Source: Clostridium fallax (GTDB taxonomy: Bacteria; Bacillota; Clostridia; Clostridiales; Clostridiaceae). Taken from it: a stretch of DNA of 64,000 bases. The position numbers were made by a program, and so were the translations under genes. The notes under the pieces were generated by a model, which worked only from the letters and a program-made list of their open reading frames with translations, was not told where the DNA came from and did no database searches. Positions 24,808 to 33,423 of the stretch are shown in pieces (positions within the stretch are counted from its first letter, which is position 1; every line of letters begins with the position of its first letter). The stretch is from the NCBI RefSeq assembly GCF_900129365.1, contig NZ_FQVM01000003.1:62001-126000 (forward strand), read 5' to 3'.

Positions 24808-25650
24808 ATGAGAGAAATTGACGTTTCAAAAATTATAGAAGGGGTAGAGGAATTATGTATATCCTCTAATTACTATTTAGGTGACGACATAAGAGAAAAA
24901 TTAATAAATGCTAAGAATGATGAAACTTTTCCAATTGCGGAAGGAATAATAGAAAAAATACTAAAAAATGTTGATATAGCTAAAAATGAAAATATGCCAA
25001 TGTGTCAAGATACTGGTATGGCATGTGTTTTTGTAGAAATAGGTCAAGAAGTACATATAAAAGGTGGCAGTCTTGAGGATGCTATAAATGAAGGAGTGAG
25101 AAGAGGATATAAAAATGGATATTTAAGAAAATCCGTGGTAAAAGATCCTTTAAATAGAGTAAATACAAAGGATAATACTCCAGCTGTAATAACTTATAAT
25201 ATAGTAGAGGGAGATAAGCTTAAAATAACAGTAGCACCTAAAGGATTTGGTTCAGAAAATATGAGTAGATTAAAAATGCTTAAACCTGCTGATGGTGTTG
25301 AAGGTGTAAAAGATTTCGTTTTAGAAACTGTTAAAATAGCAGGACCTAATCCATGTCCTCCAATTGTTGTTGGAGTAGGTATAGGTGGAACTTTTGATAG
25401 AGCTGCCTTATTGGCTAAAAAGGCATTACTTAGAAATGTAAAAGAAAAAAATAAAGATGAATACTATGCTAATTTAGAAGATGAACTTTTAGAGAAAATA
25501 AATAAATTAGGCATAGGACCTCAAGGTTTTGGAGGCAAAAATACAGCTCTTAAAGTTAATATAGAAACCTATCCAACTCATATAGCTGGATTACCGGTAG
25601 CAGTGAATATAAATTGTCATGTTACTAGACATTTAGAAAAAGAATTTTAG
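24808..25650 (+). CDS. Class I fumarate hydratase-type (probable mesaconase) alpha subunit
   Basis: A 280-residue subunit of the oxygen-sensitive [4Fe-4S] hydratases of the fumarase/tartrate dehydratase class. Cysteines expected for the cluster lie in MPMCQDTGMACVF, GPNPCPPIVVGVGIGGTFD and INCHVTRH. SENMSRLKMLKPADG and GIGPQGFGGKNTALKV are family blocks. Paired with the next gene it forms the two-subunit enzyme. Placed between mal and the cit genes, its likely reaction is mesaconate + water to (S)-citramalate, though fumarate hydration is also possible. Confidence 0.88.
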   Translation: MREIDVSKIIEGVEELCISSNYYLGDDIREKLINAKNDETFPIAEGIIEKILKNVDIAKNENMPMCQDTGMACVFVEIGQEVHIKGGSLEDAINEGVRRGYKNGYLRKSVVKDPLNRVNTKDNTPAVITYNIVEGDKLKITVAPKGFGSENMSRLKMLKPADGVEGVKDFVLETVKIAGPNPCPPIVVGVGIGGTFDRAALLAKKALLRNVKEKNKDEYYANLEDELLEKINKLGIGPQGFGGKNTALKVNIETYPTHIAGLPVAVNINCHVTRHLEKEF

Positions 25651-25661
25651 GAGGTATGGAT

Positions 25662-26219
25662 ATGGAGAAGAGAATAACAACACCTTTAACAAAGGAAAAA
25701 GTAAAAGACTTAAAAGCAGGAGATTCAGTTCTTATTTCAGGTGTTATATATACAGCAAGGGATGCTGCTCATAAAAGACTAGTCGATCTTTTAGATAAAG
25801 GAGAAAAATTGCCTTTTGATTTAAAAGATCAAATAATTTATTATGTAGGCCCAACTCCTGCCAAACCTGGAATGGCTATAGGTTCAGCAGGCCCTACTAC
25901 AAGTTATAGAATGGATCCTTATGCTCCTAGGCTATTAGATGAAGGTTTAAAAGGAATGATAGGAAAAGGATTAAGAAATGAAGAGGTTATAGAGGCTATA
26001 AAAAGAAATACTGGTGTATATTTTGGAGCAATAGGAGGAGCAGCAGCACTTATAGGTAAATCTGTTAAAAGTGCAGAAATTATAGCTTATGAAGATTTAG
26101 GAGCAGAGGCAGTTAGAAGATTAGAAGTATGCGATTTACCAGTAGTTGTTGTTATAGATAGTGAAGGAAATAACTTATATGAGATAGGACAAAAAGAATA
26201 TTTAGATTCTCTAAAATAA
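25662..26219 (+). CDS. Class I fumarate hydratase-type (probable mesaconase) beta subunit
   Basis: A 185-residue beta subunit of the same Fe-S hydratase. Recognised by GDSVLISGVIYTARDAAHKRL, YVGPTPAKPGMAIGSAGPTTSYRMD and NTGVYFGAIGGAAAL. I prefer ATG 25662, which is 7 bases from GGAGG at 25650-25654, over ATG 25656, which is 1 base away. The ribosome-binding site abuts the alpha-subunit stop, so the two are co-translated. Confidence 0.88.
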   Translation: MEKRITTPLTKEKVKDLKAGDSVLISGVIYTARDAAHKRLVDLLDKGEKLPFDLKDQIIYYVGPTPAKPGMAIGSAGPTTSYRMDPYAPRLLDEGLKGMIGKGLRNEEVIEAIKRNTGVYFGAIGGAAALIGKSVKSAEIIAYEDLGAEAVRRLEVCDLPVVVVIDSEGNNLYEIGQKEYLDSLK

Positions 26220-26270
26220 ATTACAGTTAAAAGATATTTTAGTTGTAAGTAATTGATGGAGGAGGAAGCT

Positions 26271-26537
26271 ATGGATATAAATGGTGTTGGAAAAGCAGGT
26301 ACATTAGAATCAAATGATGTAATGATAATGGTTGGTCCTAATGATGAAGGAAAATTAGAAATTGATATTGATAGTATAGTTTATAAACAATTTGGAGAAG
26401 ACATAAAAAAAACTATAGAAAAAAAGCTAAAAGAAATGAATATAACCTCAGGCATTATTAGATGTAATGATAAAGGAGCTTTAGATTACACAATAAGGGC
26501 AAGAATAGAAGTTGCTATTAAAAGAGCAATGAAATAA
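26271..26537 (+). CDS. citD: Citrate/citramalate lyase acyl carrier protein (gamma subunit)
   Basis: The 88-residue carrier of the 2'-(5''-triphosphoribosyl)-3'-dephospho-CoA prosthetic group. Counting from ATG 26271, the motif KAGTLESNDV puts serine at position 14, the attachment residue known in CitD. GGAGGAGG at 26258-26265 supports this start over ATG 26253. It opens the citD-E-F-C-X-G run. Context suggests a citramalate lyase gamma subunit. Confidence 0.92.
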   Translation: MDINGVGKAGTLESNDVMIMVGPNDEGKLEIDIDSIVYKQFGEDIKKTIEKKLKEMNITSGIIRCNDKGALDYTIRARIEVAIKRAMK

Positions 26538-26549
26538 GGAGGGATATTT

Positions 26550-27422
26550 ATGAAAAAGCTTAGAAGAACTATGTTGTTTTTACCAGGAAATAATCCAGGA
26601 ATGGTTCAAACGTCAAGTATTTTAGGAGCAGATTCTGTAATACTTGATTTAGAAGATGCAGTTAGTATAAATGAAAAAGACAGTGCAAGGGTATTAGTTA
26701 AAGAAGGTATTAAAACCTTCGATTTTTCTAATGTTGAATTAGTTGTAAGGGTAAATCCTTTAGATTCACCTTTTGGAGAAGAAGATATAAAAACTATAGC
26801 CCCTTGTAGACCAGATACATTATTAATACCAAAGGCAGATGAAGAATCTATAATAAGAGCAGATGAGATTTTAACAGATATTGAGAAAAGAGAAGGATTC
26901 CAAGAGGGAATTATAAAGCTTATAGCTTTAATTGAAACTGCTTATGGACTTGAAAATGTATGTTCCATTATAAAATCATCTAAAAGAATAGATGGGGTAC
27001 TTTTAGGAGGAGAAGATTTAACATCGGATCTTGAAGTTAAAAGGACTAAAGAGGGAGAAGAGATATTTTATGCAAGAACTAAAGTAGCTACTGCCTGTAA
27101 GGCCATGAGAATATCTTCAATAGATACTCCATTTACTGATACAGATGATATGGATGGACTTAAAAAGGATACATTAAAAGGTAAAAGTTTAGGTATGACA
27201 GGAAAGGCATCTATAAATCCAAGACAGATAGAGTATATACATGAAGTTCTATCACCAAATAAAAAAGATATAGATTATTCTTTAAGGGTGTTAAGGGCAA
27301 AAGAAGAAGCAGAGGCAAAGGGGCTTGGAGTATTTTCTTTAGATGGAAAAATGGTAGATGCACCAGTTATAAATAGGGCAAAAACTGTGGTTTCAACAGC
27401 TGAAATTTTAGGATTACTTTAA
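26550..27422 (+). CDS. citE: Citrate/citramalate lyase beta subunit
   Basis: A 290-residue TIM-barrel lyase (HpcH/HpaI superfamily) that cleaves the acyl-carrier thioester to an acetyl carrier plus an oxo-acid. MLFLPGNNPGM, DSVILDLEDAVS, LIALIETAYGLENV, DGVLLGGEDLTSDL and GKASINPRQIEYIHEV are characteristic. With citramalate as substrate the oxo-acid would be pyruvate, with citrate oxaloacetate. The sequence alone does not decide which. AAGGAGGG precedes ATG 26550. Confidence 0.93.
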   Translation: MKKLRRTMLFLPGNNPGMVQTSSILGADSVILDLEDAVSINEKDSARVLVKEGIKTFDFSNVELVVRVNPLDSPFGEEDIKTIAPCRPDTLLIPKADEESIIRADEILTDIEKREGFQEGIIKLIALIETAYGLENVCSIIKSSKRIDGVLLGGEDLTSDLEVKRTKEGEEIFYARTKVATACKAMRISSIDTPFTDTDDMDGLKKDTLKGKSLGMTGKASINPRQIEYIHEVLSPNKKDIDYSLRVLRAKEEAEAKGLGVFSLDGKMVDAPVINRAKTVVSTAEILGLL

Positions 27423-27437
27423 GAGGGAGTGAAGAAT

Positions 27438-28979
27438 ATGAAAAATATTTTAGGAGTTAAGTTACCAGAATACATAGATGGATATGGAACTATACTTCCT
27501 TTTGAAGGAGCAAAAAATGGAGGATTTATTAAAGGAAGACGTAGTACAGCACCTGCTTGTGTATTACCTGGTGAGAAAAAGGTTTATTATGATTTAGAAG
27601 GACTTTTTAATACATTAAATATAAAAGATGGAATGACCATTTCTTTTCATCATCATTTAAGGAATGGTGATTTTGTTTTAAATATGGTGATGAGAGAAAT
27701 AGAAAGAAGAGGAATAAAGAATTTAACAATAGCAGCGAGTTCTATTTTCCCAGTTCATGCACCATTAGTAGAATTAATAGAAAAAGGTGTAGTTACTAGA
27801 ATATATTCAGATTATATTTCAGGACCTGTAGGAAGAGCGATTTCAAAAGGAAAGCTTAAACATCCAGCAGTTATGCAAAGTCATGGAGGAAGAGCACGTG
27901 CTATAGAAAGTGGAGATTTAAAAATAGATATAGCTTTTGTAGCAGCACCAACTTGTGATACTTATGGAAATATAAATGGCGTTGAAGGAAAGTCTGCTTG
28001 TGGTGCATTAGGATATGCTGTTAGTGATTGCGAATATGCAGATAAAGTTGTAGCTATTACAGATAATTTAGTTGATTATCCAGTATATCCAATAGAAATT
28101 CCACAGCATTATATTGATTATGTTTTAGCTATAGAATCAATAGGGGATCCTAAAGGAATAGTATCAGGAACAACACAGATAACAAAAGATCCAATAGGAC
28201 TTATGGTTGCAAAGAATGCTGCTAAATTTATAAAGGAAAGTGGACTTTTAAAGGATGGAATGTCATTTCAAACTGGAGCAGGCGGTATTTCTTTAGCTGT
28301 AGCTAAGGAAGTAAAGGAAATGATGGAAGATGGTGAGATAGAAGGAAGTTTTGCTTCAGGTGGAATAACAGGATATATTGTAGATATGCTTGAAGAGGGA
28401 CTTTTTAAATCTCTTTTTGATGTACAATGCTTTGATTTAAAAGCTATAGAATCCTATAAAAATAATATAAATCATCAAGGAATGAGTGCATCTCTTTATG
28501 GAAATCCTCATAATAAAGGTCCTGTAGTTAATAATTTAGATGTAGTAATTCTTGGTGCTACAGAAATTGATACAAAATTCAATGTTAATGTAACTACTGG
28601 TTCAGATGGAGTAATTATGGGGGGCTCTGGAGGTCATTGTGATACTGCAGCTGGAGCTAAACTAACAATAATAGTATCTAATCTAATGAAAGCAAGACTT
28701 CCTATAATAAAAGATAAGGTTACTACAATAACAACACCAGGAGAATCTATAGATGTATTAGTAACAGAAAGAGGCATTGCTATAAATCCACAAAGAAGGG
28801 ATTTAGTAGAAAAATTTAAAGATAGTAAACTGCCAATAAAAACTATTGAGGAATTAAAAGAGATAGCTGAAAGTTTTACAGGAAAACCTGAAGAAATTCA
28901 GTTTGATGATAAAATTGTAGCTTTAATTGAATATAGAGATGGAACAATAATAGATATAGTTAAAAAAGTTAAAGAATAA
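27438..28979 (+). CDS. citF: Citrate/citramalate lyase alpha subunit (acyl carrier transferase)
   Basis: A 513-residue CoA-transferase-fold subunit that swaps acetate on the carrier for the incoming citrate or citramalate. Blocks include SFHHHLRNGDFVLN, VMQSHGGRARAIESGD, FVAAPTCDTYGNING and TGSDGVIMGGSGGHCDTAAGAK. ATG 27438 has GAGGGAG 8 bases upstream and is preferred over GTG 27429. It is 15 bases from citE, and citC follows after 10. Confidence 0.93.
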   Translation: MKNILGVKLPEYIDGYGTILPFEGAKNGGFIKGRRSTAPACVLPGEKKVYYDLEGLFNTLNIKDGMTISFHHHLRNGDFVLNMVMREIERRGIKNLTIAASSIFPVHAPLVELIEKGVVTRIYSDYISGPVGRAISKGKLKHPAVMQSHGGRARAIESGDLKIDIAFVAAPTCDTYGNINGVEGKSACGALGYAVSDCEYADKVVAITDNLVDYPVYPIEIPQHYIDYVLAIESIGDPKGIVSGTTQITKDPIGLMVAKNAAKFIKESGLLKDGMSFQTGAGGISLAVAKEVKEMMEDGEIEGSFASGGITGYIVDMLEEGLFKSLFDVQCFDLKAIESYKNNINHQGMSASLYGNPHNKGPVVNNLDVVILGATEIDTKFNVNVTTGSDGVIMGGSGGHCDTAAGAKLTIIVSNLMKARLPIIKDKVTTITTPGESIDVLVTERGIAINPQRRDLVEKFKDSKLPIKTIEELKEIAESFTGKPEEIQFDDKIVALIEYRDGTIIDIVKKVKE

Positions 28980-28989
28980 AGGTGGATTT

Positions 28990-29982
28990 ATGGATTATTT
29001 TATAGACCCTTTAAATGAAGAATTAGATAAAAATAAAGTTTCTAAATTATTAAATGATTTAAATTTATCCTTTGAAGAAGAACTAGATTATACACTAGTT
29101 GCAAGAAAAGGACAGGAGATAATAGGTACCTGCTCAAAGTATAAAAATATAATGAAATGTTTTGGAGTAAAAGAGGAGTATAGAGGACAAGGAATTTCAT
29201 CAGAACTAATAAATTCTTTAATAGATAAGGTGTTAGGGGAAGGGTATAAACATTATTTTATTTTTACTAAAGAGAAGAATGTAGATATATTTAAAGAGTT
29301 TGGAGCTAAAGAGTTATATAGAGCAGAAGGCGTTTCTCTTTTAGAAGGTGGAATATATTCTATAGAGAATTATTTAAAGGATTTAATTAAAGAGTTAGCT
29401 TTAGATTTAAATAAAAAAAGAGGCGCTATAGTTATGAATTGTAATCCTTTTACTTTGGGGCATAGATATATAATTGAATATGCATCTAAAAATTGTAACG
29501 AATTAATAGTATTTATATTAGAAGAAGATAAGTCATTTTTCCCTTTTGAGGATAGGTTGAATCTTGTAAAAAAATCAGTACAGGATTTAGAGAATGTTAA
29601 GGTTATATCTGGTGGAGAATATATAATATCGGAAGCTACATTTCCATCTTATTTTATTAAAGAAGAAAATGAAAGGCTTAAAGCTTATACTAAAATAGAT
29701 AGTGGGTTGTTTGGGAAGTATATTGCTAAAGCTTTAAATATAAATAAAAGATTTGTTGGAGAAGAGCCTTTTTGTGAAGTAACCAAAACATATAATGATA
29801 GTTTAAAAGAAGAACTAAAAAAATTTAATATAAAGTTAGAGATTATAAAGAGAAGAGAATATAATGGTGAGGTTATAAGTGCTTCTAAGGTGAGAGAGCT
29901 ATTAAAAGTTAAAGAATTTAATTTAATTAAAGAGATTGTACCTGAAGAAACATTTAAATATTTAATAAAAAAATATAAATAA
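28990..29982 (+). CDS. citC: [Citrate/citramalate lyase] acetate:SH-acyl carrier ligase
   Basis: A 330-residue enzyme that acetylates the phosphoribosyl-dephospho-CoA thiol to activate the lyase. An N-terminal GNAT-like acetyltransferase domain (GVKEEYRGQGISSELI, about residues 55-75) precedes a nucleotidyltransferase domain with AIVMNCNPFTLGHRYIIEYA (HxGH-like, about residues 145-165) and the C-terminal ISASKVRELL. The two-domain layout is typical of CitC. It is co-transcribed with citF and citX. Confidence 0.93.
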   Translation: MDYFIDPLNEELDKNKVSKLLNDLNLSFEEELDYTLVARKGQEIIGTCSKYKNIMKCFGVKEEYRGQGISSELINSLIDKVLGEGYKHYFIFTKEKNVDIFKEFGAKELYRAEGVSLLEGGIYSIENYLKDLIKELALDLNKKRGAIVMNCNPFTLGHRYIIEYASKNCNELIVFILEEDKSFFPFEDRLNLVKKSVQDLENVKVISGGEYIISEATFPSYFIKEENERLKAYTKIDSGLFGKYIAKALNINKRFVGEEPFCEVTKTYNDSLKEELKKFNIKLEIIKRREYNGEVISASKVRELLKVKEFNLIKEIVPEETFKYLIKKYK

Positions 29983-30030
29983 TACTTTAAGCTTATATTA
30001 TACTGAAAATTGTATAAAGGGGTGTTTTTG

Positions 30031-30552
30031 GTGAGCGATATATTAGATTTTTTACTAGAAAGAGAAAAACGAGTAGAATGGATAAATAATCTAAAGGGTG
30101 AATATCAATCACCATGCGTTTTTATAAGAGCTAATTATCCTGGAATAAATAAATGTAATAATGTAACTAAAGGAATTGTAAATGAAATAATAAAGGAACT
30201 ACATAAACATTTTCCGGAAGATAAAATAATGTTTTCTAAAAAGGGAGAAAGCAAAGAAGGGCCTTATGGAATATTTGTAATAAATGATAGAGGCGAGAAT
30301 ATAAAAAGGGCGACAATTAAAATAGAAGAAAATCACTTTTTGGGGAGATTAGTTGATATTGATGTTTATGATATAGATAAAGTTGAATCTATAAGTAGAA
30401 AAGATCTTAATAAAGAAGCGAGAAAATGTTATCTTTGTGATAAATCAGCACATATTTGTTCAAGAAATAGATCACATCCAATAGAAGATATAGAAACATA
30501 TATAGAAGATAGGTGGAGAACTTTTAATGAAAAATATATTAAAAATAGATGA
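30031..30552 (+). CDS. citX: Apo-lyase phosphoribosyl-dephospho-CoA transferase
   Basis: A 173-residue transferase that loads the prosthetic-group precursor onto CitD. The ILDFLLEREKRVEWINNL start, CVFIRANYPGINKCN, and GRLVDIDVYD motif match CitX, and the C-terminal region has CYLCDKSAHICSRNRSH. GTG 30031 is chosen since GGGG at 30019-30022 is 8 bases upstream. An ATG at 30010 lacks a site. Its 3' end overlaps citG by 26 bases. CitX and CitG are separate here, unlike the fused enzyme of some bacteria. Confidence 0.88.
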   Translation: MSDILDFLLEREKRVEWINNLKGEYQSPCVFIRANYPGINKCNNVTKGIVNEIIKELHKHFPEDKIMFSKKGESKEGPYGIFVINDRGENIKRATIKIEENHFLGRLVDIDVYDIDKVESISRKDLNKEARKCYLCDKSAHICSRNRSHPIEDIETYIEDRWRTFNEKYIKNR

Positions 30553-31402
30553 TAGGGTATTTAACTTAGTAGAATTTGCAGTAAAAGCTATGCTTTATGA
30601 AGTTTCTTCATATCCTTCACCTGGATTAGTTTCCCCTGTATCCAATGGAGCTCATAAGGATATGGATTATTATACTTTTTTAAAATCAACAGCATCACTT
30701 ATAAAACCTATGGTTATATGTGCAAATGAAGGATTTAAAGCTAAAAATGAAAATGAGTTATTTTTACAAATAAGAAATTGTGGTAAAGAAGCAGAAGAGT
30801 ATATGATGATAAGAACAAAAGGAGTTAATACTCATAGGGGAATGTTATTTTTAATGGGAATAACAATATCAGCAGTAGCCTTTTCCATGAAAAATAACCT
30901 AGGATTTCAAAATATATCCACAGTTATAAAGAATATGTGTGATGGAATTGTGGAAAAAGAGCTTAAAAATAGTAATCTTTGTGGAGAATTAACTCATGGT
31001 GAAACTCTTTACAAAAAGTATGGCTTTAAAGGTATAAGAGGAGAAGTAGAGAATGGATTAAGTATAATTTTTAACTATAGTCTTCCATTTTATGAAGGGT
31101 TAAAAAATAATTCTAATGATAATTTAGAAGAAAATCAATTACTAATTAAAACTTTAATAAAGATTATGTGTAAATGTGATGATTCAACTATAATTTATAG
31201 ACATGATTTTAAAAAATTAGATTATGTAAAGAAAAAGGCTAATAATATTTTAGATGAACTTAATGAATCTAATACATTTAAGGAAAGAATAGAAGAGTTA
31301 AATAAAGAATTTATAAGAGAAAATATAAGTCCTGGGGGAAGTGCTGATTTATTAGCAATAACTATTTTTTTATATGATATTAAAAATAAATTTTTTAAAT
31401 AA
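30527..31402 (+). CDS. citG: Triphosphoribosyl-dephospho-CoA synthase
   Basis: A 291-residue enzyme that makes 2'-(5''-triphosphoribosyl)-3'-dephospho-CoA from ATP and dephospho-CoA. Diagnostic motifs are PSPGLVSPVSNGAHKDMDYYTF, GVNTHRGMLFLMG, CGELTHGE and SPGGSADLLAITIFLYD. It overlaps citX and ends the cluster, followed by a terminator. With citC, D, E, F and X the full set for a working lyase holoenzyme is present. Confidence 0.92.
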   Translation: MKNILKIDDRVFNLVEFAVKAMLYEVSSYPSPGLVSPVSNGAHKDMDYYTFLKSTASLIKPMVICANEGFKAKNENELFLQIRNCGKEAEEYMMIRTKGVNTHRGMLFLMGITISAVAFSMKNNLGFQNISTVIKNMCDGIVEKELKNSNLCGELTHGETLYKKYGFKGIRGEVENGLSIIFNYSLPFYEGLKNNSNDNLEENQLLIKTLIKIMCKCDDSTIIYRHDFKKLDYVKKKANNILDELNESNTFKERIEELNKEFIRENISPGGSADLLAITIFLYDIKNKFFK

Positions 31403-31407
31403 TATAT

Positions 31408-31437
31408 AAAGAGGCTCTTAAAAAAAGCCTCTTTTAT
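31408..31437 (+). terminator. Terminator after citG
   Basis: AAAGAGGCT at 31408-31416 pairs with AGCCTCTTT at 31426-31434, followed by a short T/A tract. It ends the glutamate/citramalate cluster. Confidence 0.8.
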
Positions 31438-31463
31438 ATATACTAAAATAAATACATAAAAAT

Positions 31464-31505
31464 AAGAGTATCCCTTAAATTACAAAAGATTTGAGATACT
31501 CTTTT
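31464..31505. terminator. Terminator between convergent citG and yitT-like gene
   Basis: AAGAGTATC at 31464-31472 pairs with GATACTCTT at 31495-31503. T runs on both strands fit termination of the minus-strand gene ending at 31511 as well. Confidence 0.7.
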
Positions 31506-31510
31506 GGGAT

Positions 31511-32368
31511 TTATATATTTTTAAAGCCCTTTCCTTTAACTTCTGATGTATCCATAATTGTTATGAAGGCTTTAGGATCTATATAATGTATTGTACTTTT
31601 AAGCTCTATCATTTCACGGGCAGTTACAATACAATAAAGCATTTTTTTAGAATCGTGAGTATATTCACCTTCAGCACGAAGAGAAGTAACACCTCTATGT
31701 AGGTCTTTTATTATATAGTCGATAACTTCATCCTCTTTATCTGTAATGATGAATAATAAATTTTTACTACTTACACCTTTAATAACTATATCTAATACAT
31801 AACCTTGAATAAACATAGATATTAAAGTATAAAGTCCTTTTGAAACTCCAAAAAATATTATACCTATTAATATGATTATTAAATTAAGAGCAAATCCTAC
31901 AGAACCTATATTAAAGTTTGAGAATTTTTTCCTTATAACCATAGTGATTATATCAGTACCTCCAGTAGAACCATTTCTACTGAATACTAGTCCATAACCT
32001 ATTCCACAAAGTGCACCACCATAAATACAATGAAGTAAGATATCATCTATTTGAACAAAAGATGATAATGGTTCAGTTATTAAAAGAGCTATGGAAAGTG
32101 CAACCATACCTATAGCAGAGTAAACAGTAAATTTCTTATCAAGTTTAAAGTAAGATAATACAAATAAAGGTAAGTTAAGTATAAATACTGTAAAACCTGC
32201 TTTGAAGCCAGTTAGGTATTGGATTATAAGTGCAACACCAGTTGCTCCTCCGCTTAGTAATTTAGCATGGCATAAAAATAAGTTTACGCCTAATGAAGCT
32301 ATAAAGCATCCTAGAATTATTATTAGTATATCTAGGATATAGGATTTTTTACTTTTAATGTAACCCAT
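31511..32368 (-). CDS. YitT family membrane protein (DUF2179)
   Basis: A 285-residue protein with about five or six hydrophobic helices over the first 200 residues and a cytosolic C-terminal DUF2179 domain of about 80 residues (LFIITDKEDEVIDYIIKDLHRGVTSLRAEGEYT...KMLYCIVTAREMIELK). SGGATGVALII near residue 40 and RNGSTGGTDII near residue 131 are the paired YitT motifs. The biochemical role of this family is not established. It is monocistronic and convergent with citG. Confidence 0.88.
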   Translation of the reverse strand: MGYIKSKKSYILDILIIILGCFIASLGVNLFLCHAKLLSGGATGVALIIQYLTGFKAGFTVFILNLPLFVLSYFKLDKKFTVYSAIGMVALSIALLITEPLSSFVQIDDILLHCIYGGALCGIGYGLVFSRNGSTGGTDIITMVIRKKFSNFNIGSVGFALNLIIILIGIIFFGVSKGLYTLISMFIQGYVLDIVIKGVSSKNLLFIITDKEDEVIDYIIKDLHRGVTSLRAEGEYTHDSKKMLYCIVTAREMIELKSTIHYIDPKAFITIMDTSEVKGKGFKNI

Positions 32369-32650
32369 TTTTTAAAATCTCCTTAAAATTTAATACCACA
32401 TTAATAATATAATAATTATATGAAAAATAGAAACAAAGTAAGTAGACAGAATTGGATGAATATAGGTGATACAAGTTTTTATTCATTATTAGAAAAGTTT
32501 TGCTTACTAATTCATCATATTACTTCAATTAGCAATACAAGTTGATTTATGTAAAATTATCAAAAATATAAATATATATTTATTGATATCTATTAGATCA
32601 TTGATTAAAATTGAATTATTATATATTTTTAAGGATAAAAGGAGAAAAAT

Positions 32651-33331
32651 ATGAGAATAAAATTGCCAGGAAGTACTAAGGTAAAAGCTATAATTTTAGT
32701 GATTTTGATAGCAGTTTCATTAGGAATTTTACTAAAAGAAAGAAAGTATAATAAAGAGATGTTAAAATCACAACAAGCTGTAGAGGAAAGAATAATTAAT
32801 GAGAATAAAGAAAATAAAACCTTTTTAAAACAAGAATCTAACTTAGAAAAATTAGATGAAGAATATAATAAAGCTTATGAAACATTTTTCAAAAAAAATT
32901 ATGATGAAACAATAAAAATAGCTGATAATATAATAAATAAAAATGAAGATTATTATAAAGCTTACAATATAAGGGGTATTGCAAAGGTTTATGATGGCAG
33001 ATTTGAAGAGGGAATGAAAGATATTGATAAATCTTTAGAAATAAAAGGTGATTATGGATATGGTAGATTTAATAAGGCTTTAAGCTATGAATTGAAAGGG
33101 AAATATGATGAGGCTCTTAAGTGGTATGATAAAGCTTTAGAAGTTGAAGATTATGTATGGACCTATTATGGTATTGCAAGTATTTATGGAAGAAGAGGAG
33201 ATATAGACAATACTATTAAGTATTTAAAAAAGGCTATTGAGTTAGATTCAGGAGTGAAAAATACTGCTAAAGAGGAAGAAGATTTTAATCCAGTAAGAAA
33301 TAATATTAAATTTAAAGAGTTAATTTCTTAA
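32651..33331 (+). CDS. Membrane-anchored TPR protein
   Basis: A 226-residue protein with a basic start, one transmembrane helix (about residues 12-27, AIILVILIAVSLGILL) and then a coiled stretch. At least three tetratricopeptide repeats follow (about residues 75-205: YNKAYETFFKKNYDETIKIAD, YKAYNIRGIAKVYDGRFEEGM, YGRFNKALSYELKGKYDEALK). Likely a protein-protein interaction scaffold outside the membrane. No partner is obvious nearby. AAAGGAG precedes ATG 32651. Confidence 0.8.
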   Translation: MRIKLPGSTKVKAIILVILIAVSLGILLKERKYNKEMLKSQQAVEERIINENKENKTFLKQESNLEKLDEEYNKAYETFFKKNYDETIKIADNIINKNEDYYKAYNIRGIAKVYDGRFEEGMKDIDKSLEIKGDYGYGRFNKALSYELKGKYDEALKWYDKALEVEDYVWTYYGIASIYGRRGDIDNTIKYLKKAIELDSGVKNTAKEEEDFNPVRNNIKFKELIS

Positions 33332-33364
33332 TTTTATGAATAATTTTATTCATAAAATTAAGAA
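33325..33364. other. Near-perfect hairpin over the TPR gene stop codon
   Basis: A 19-base arm starting TTCTTAATTTTATG (33325-33343) is complementary to 33346-33364 with a two-base centre and includes the TAA stop. No long T-run follows on the plus strand, so termination is possible but not certain. Confidence 0.5.
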
Positions 33365-33379
33365 ATAAAAAAGAAAAGA

Positions 33380-33417
33380 GACTGTAGCTCCTAAAAATAT
33401 TTCTAGGTGTTACAGTC
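33380..33417 (-). terminator. Terminator of the ABC exporter operon
   Basis: GACTGTA and TCCTA at 33380-33393 pair with TAGG and TACAGTC at 33404-33417. On the minus strand the hairpin is followed by a T-rich tract, fitting the end of the operon whose last stop is at 33424. Confidence 0.75.
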
Positions 33418-33423
33418 CATTTT

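Noticed and set aside
26271..31402. Reading the cit genes as a citrate fermentation operon
   Set aside because: No citrate carrier, oxaloacetate decarboxylase or citrate two-component system is present, and the upstream genes produce mesaconate. Gene symbols were kept but citramalate lyase is the preferred function.
33325..33364. Calling the hairpin after the TPR gene a definite terminator
   Set aside because: Pairing is excellent but there is no T-run on the plus strand. Listed as a hairpin only.
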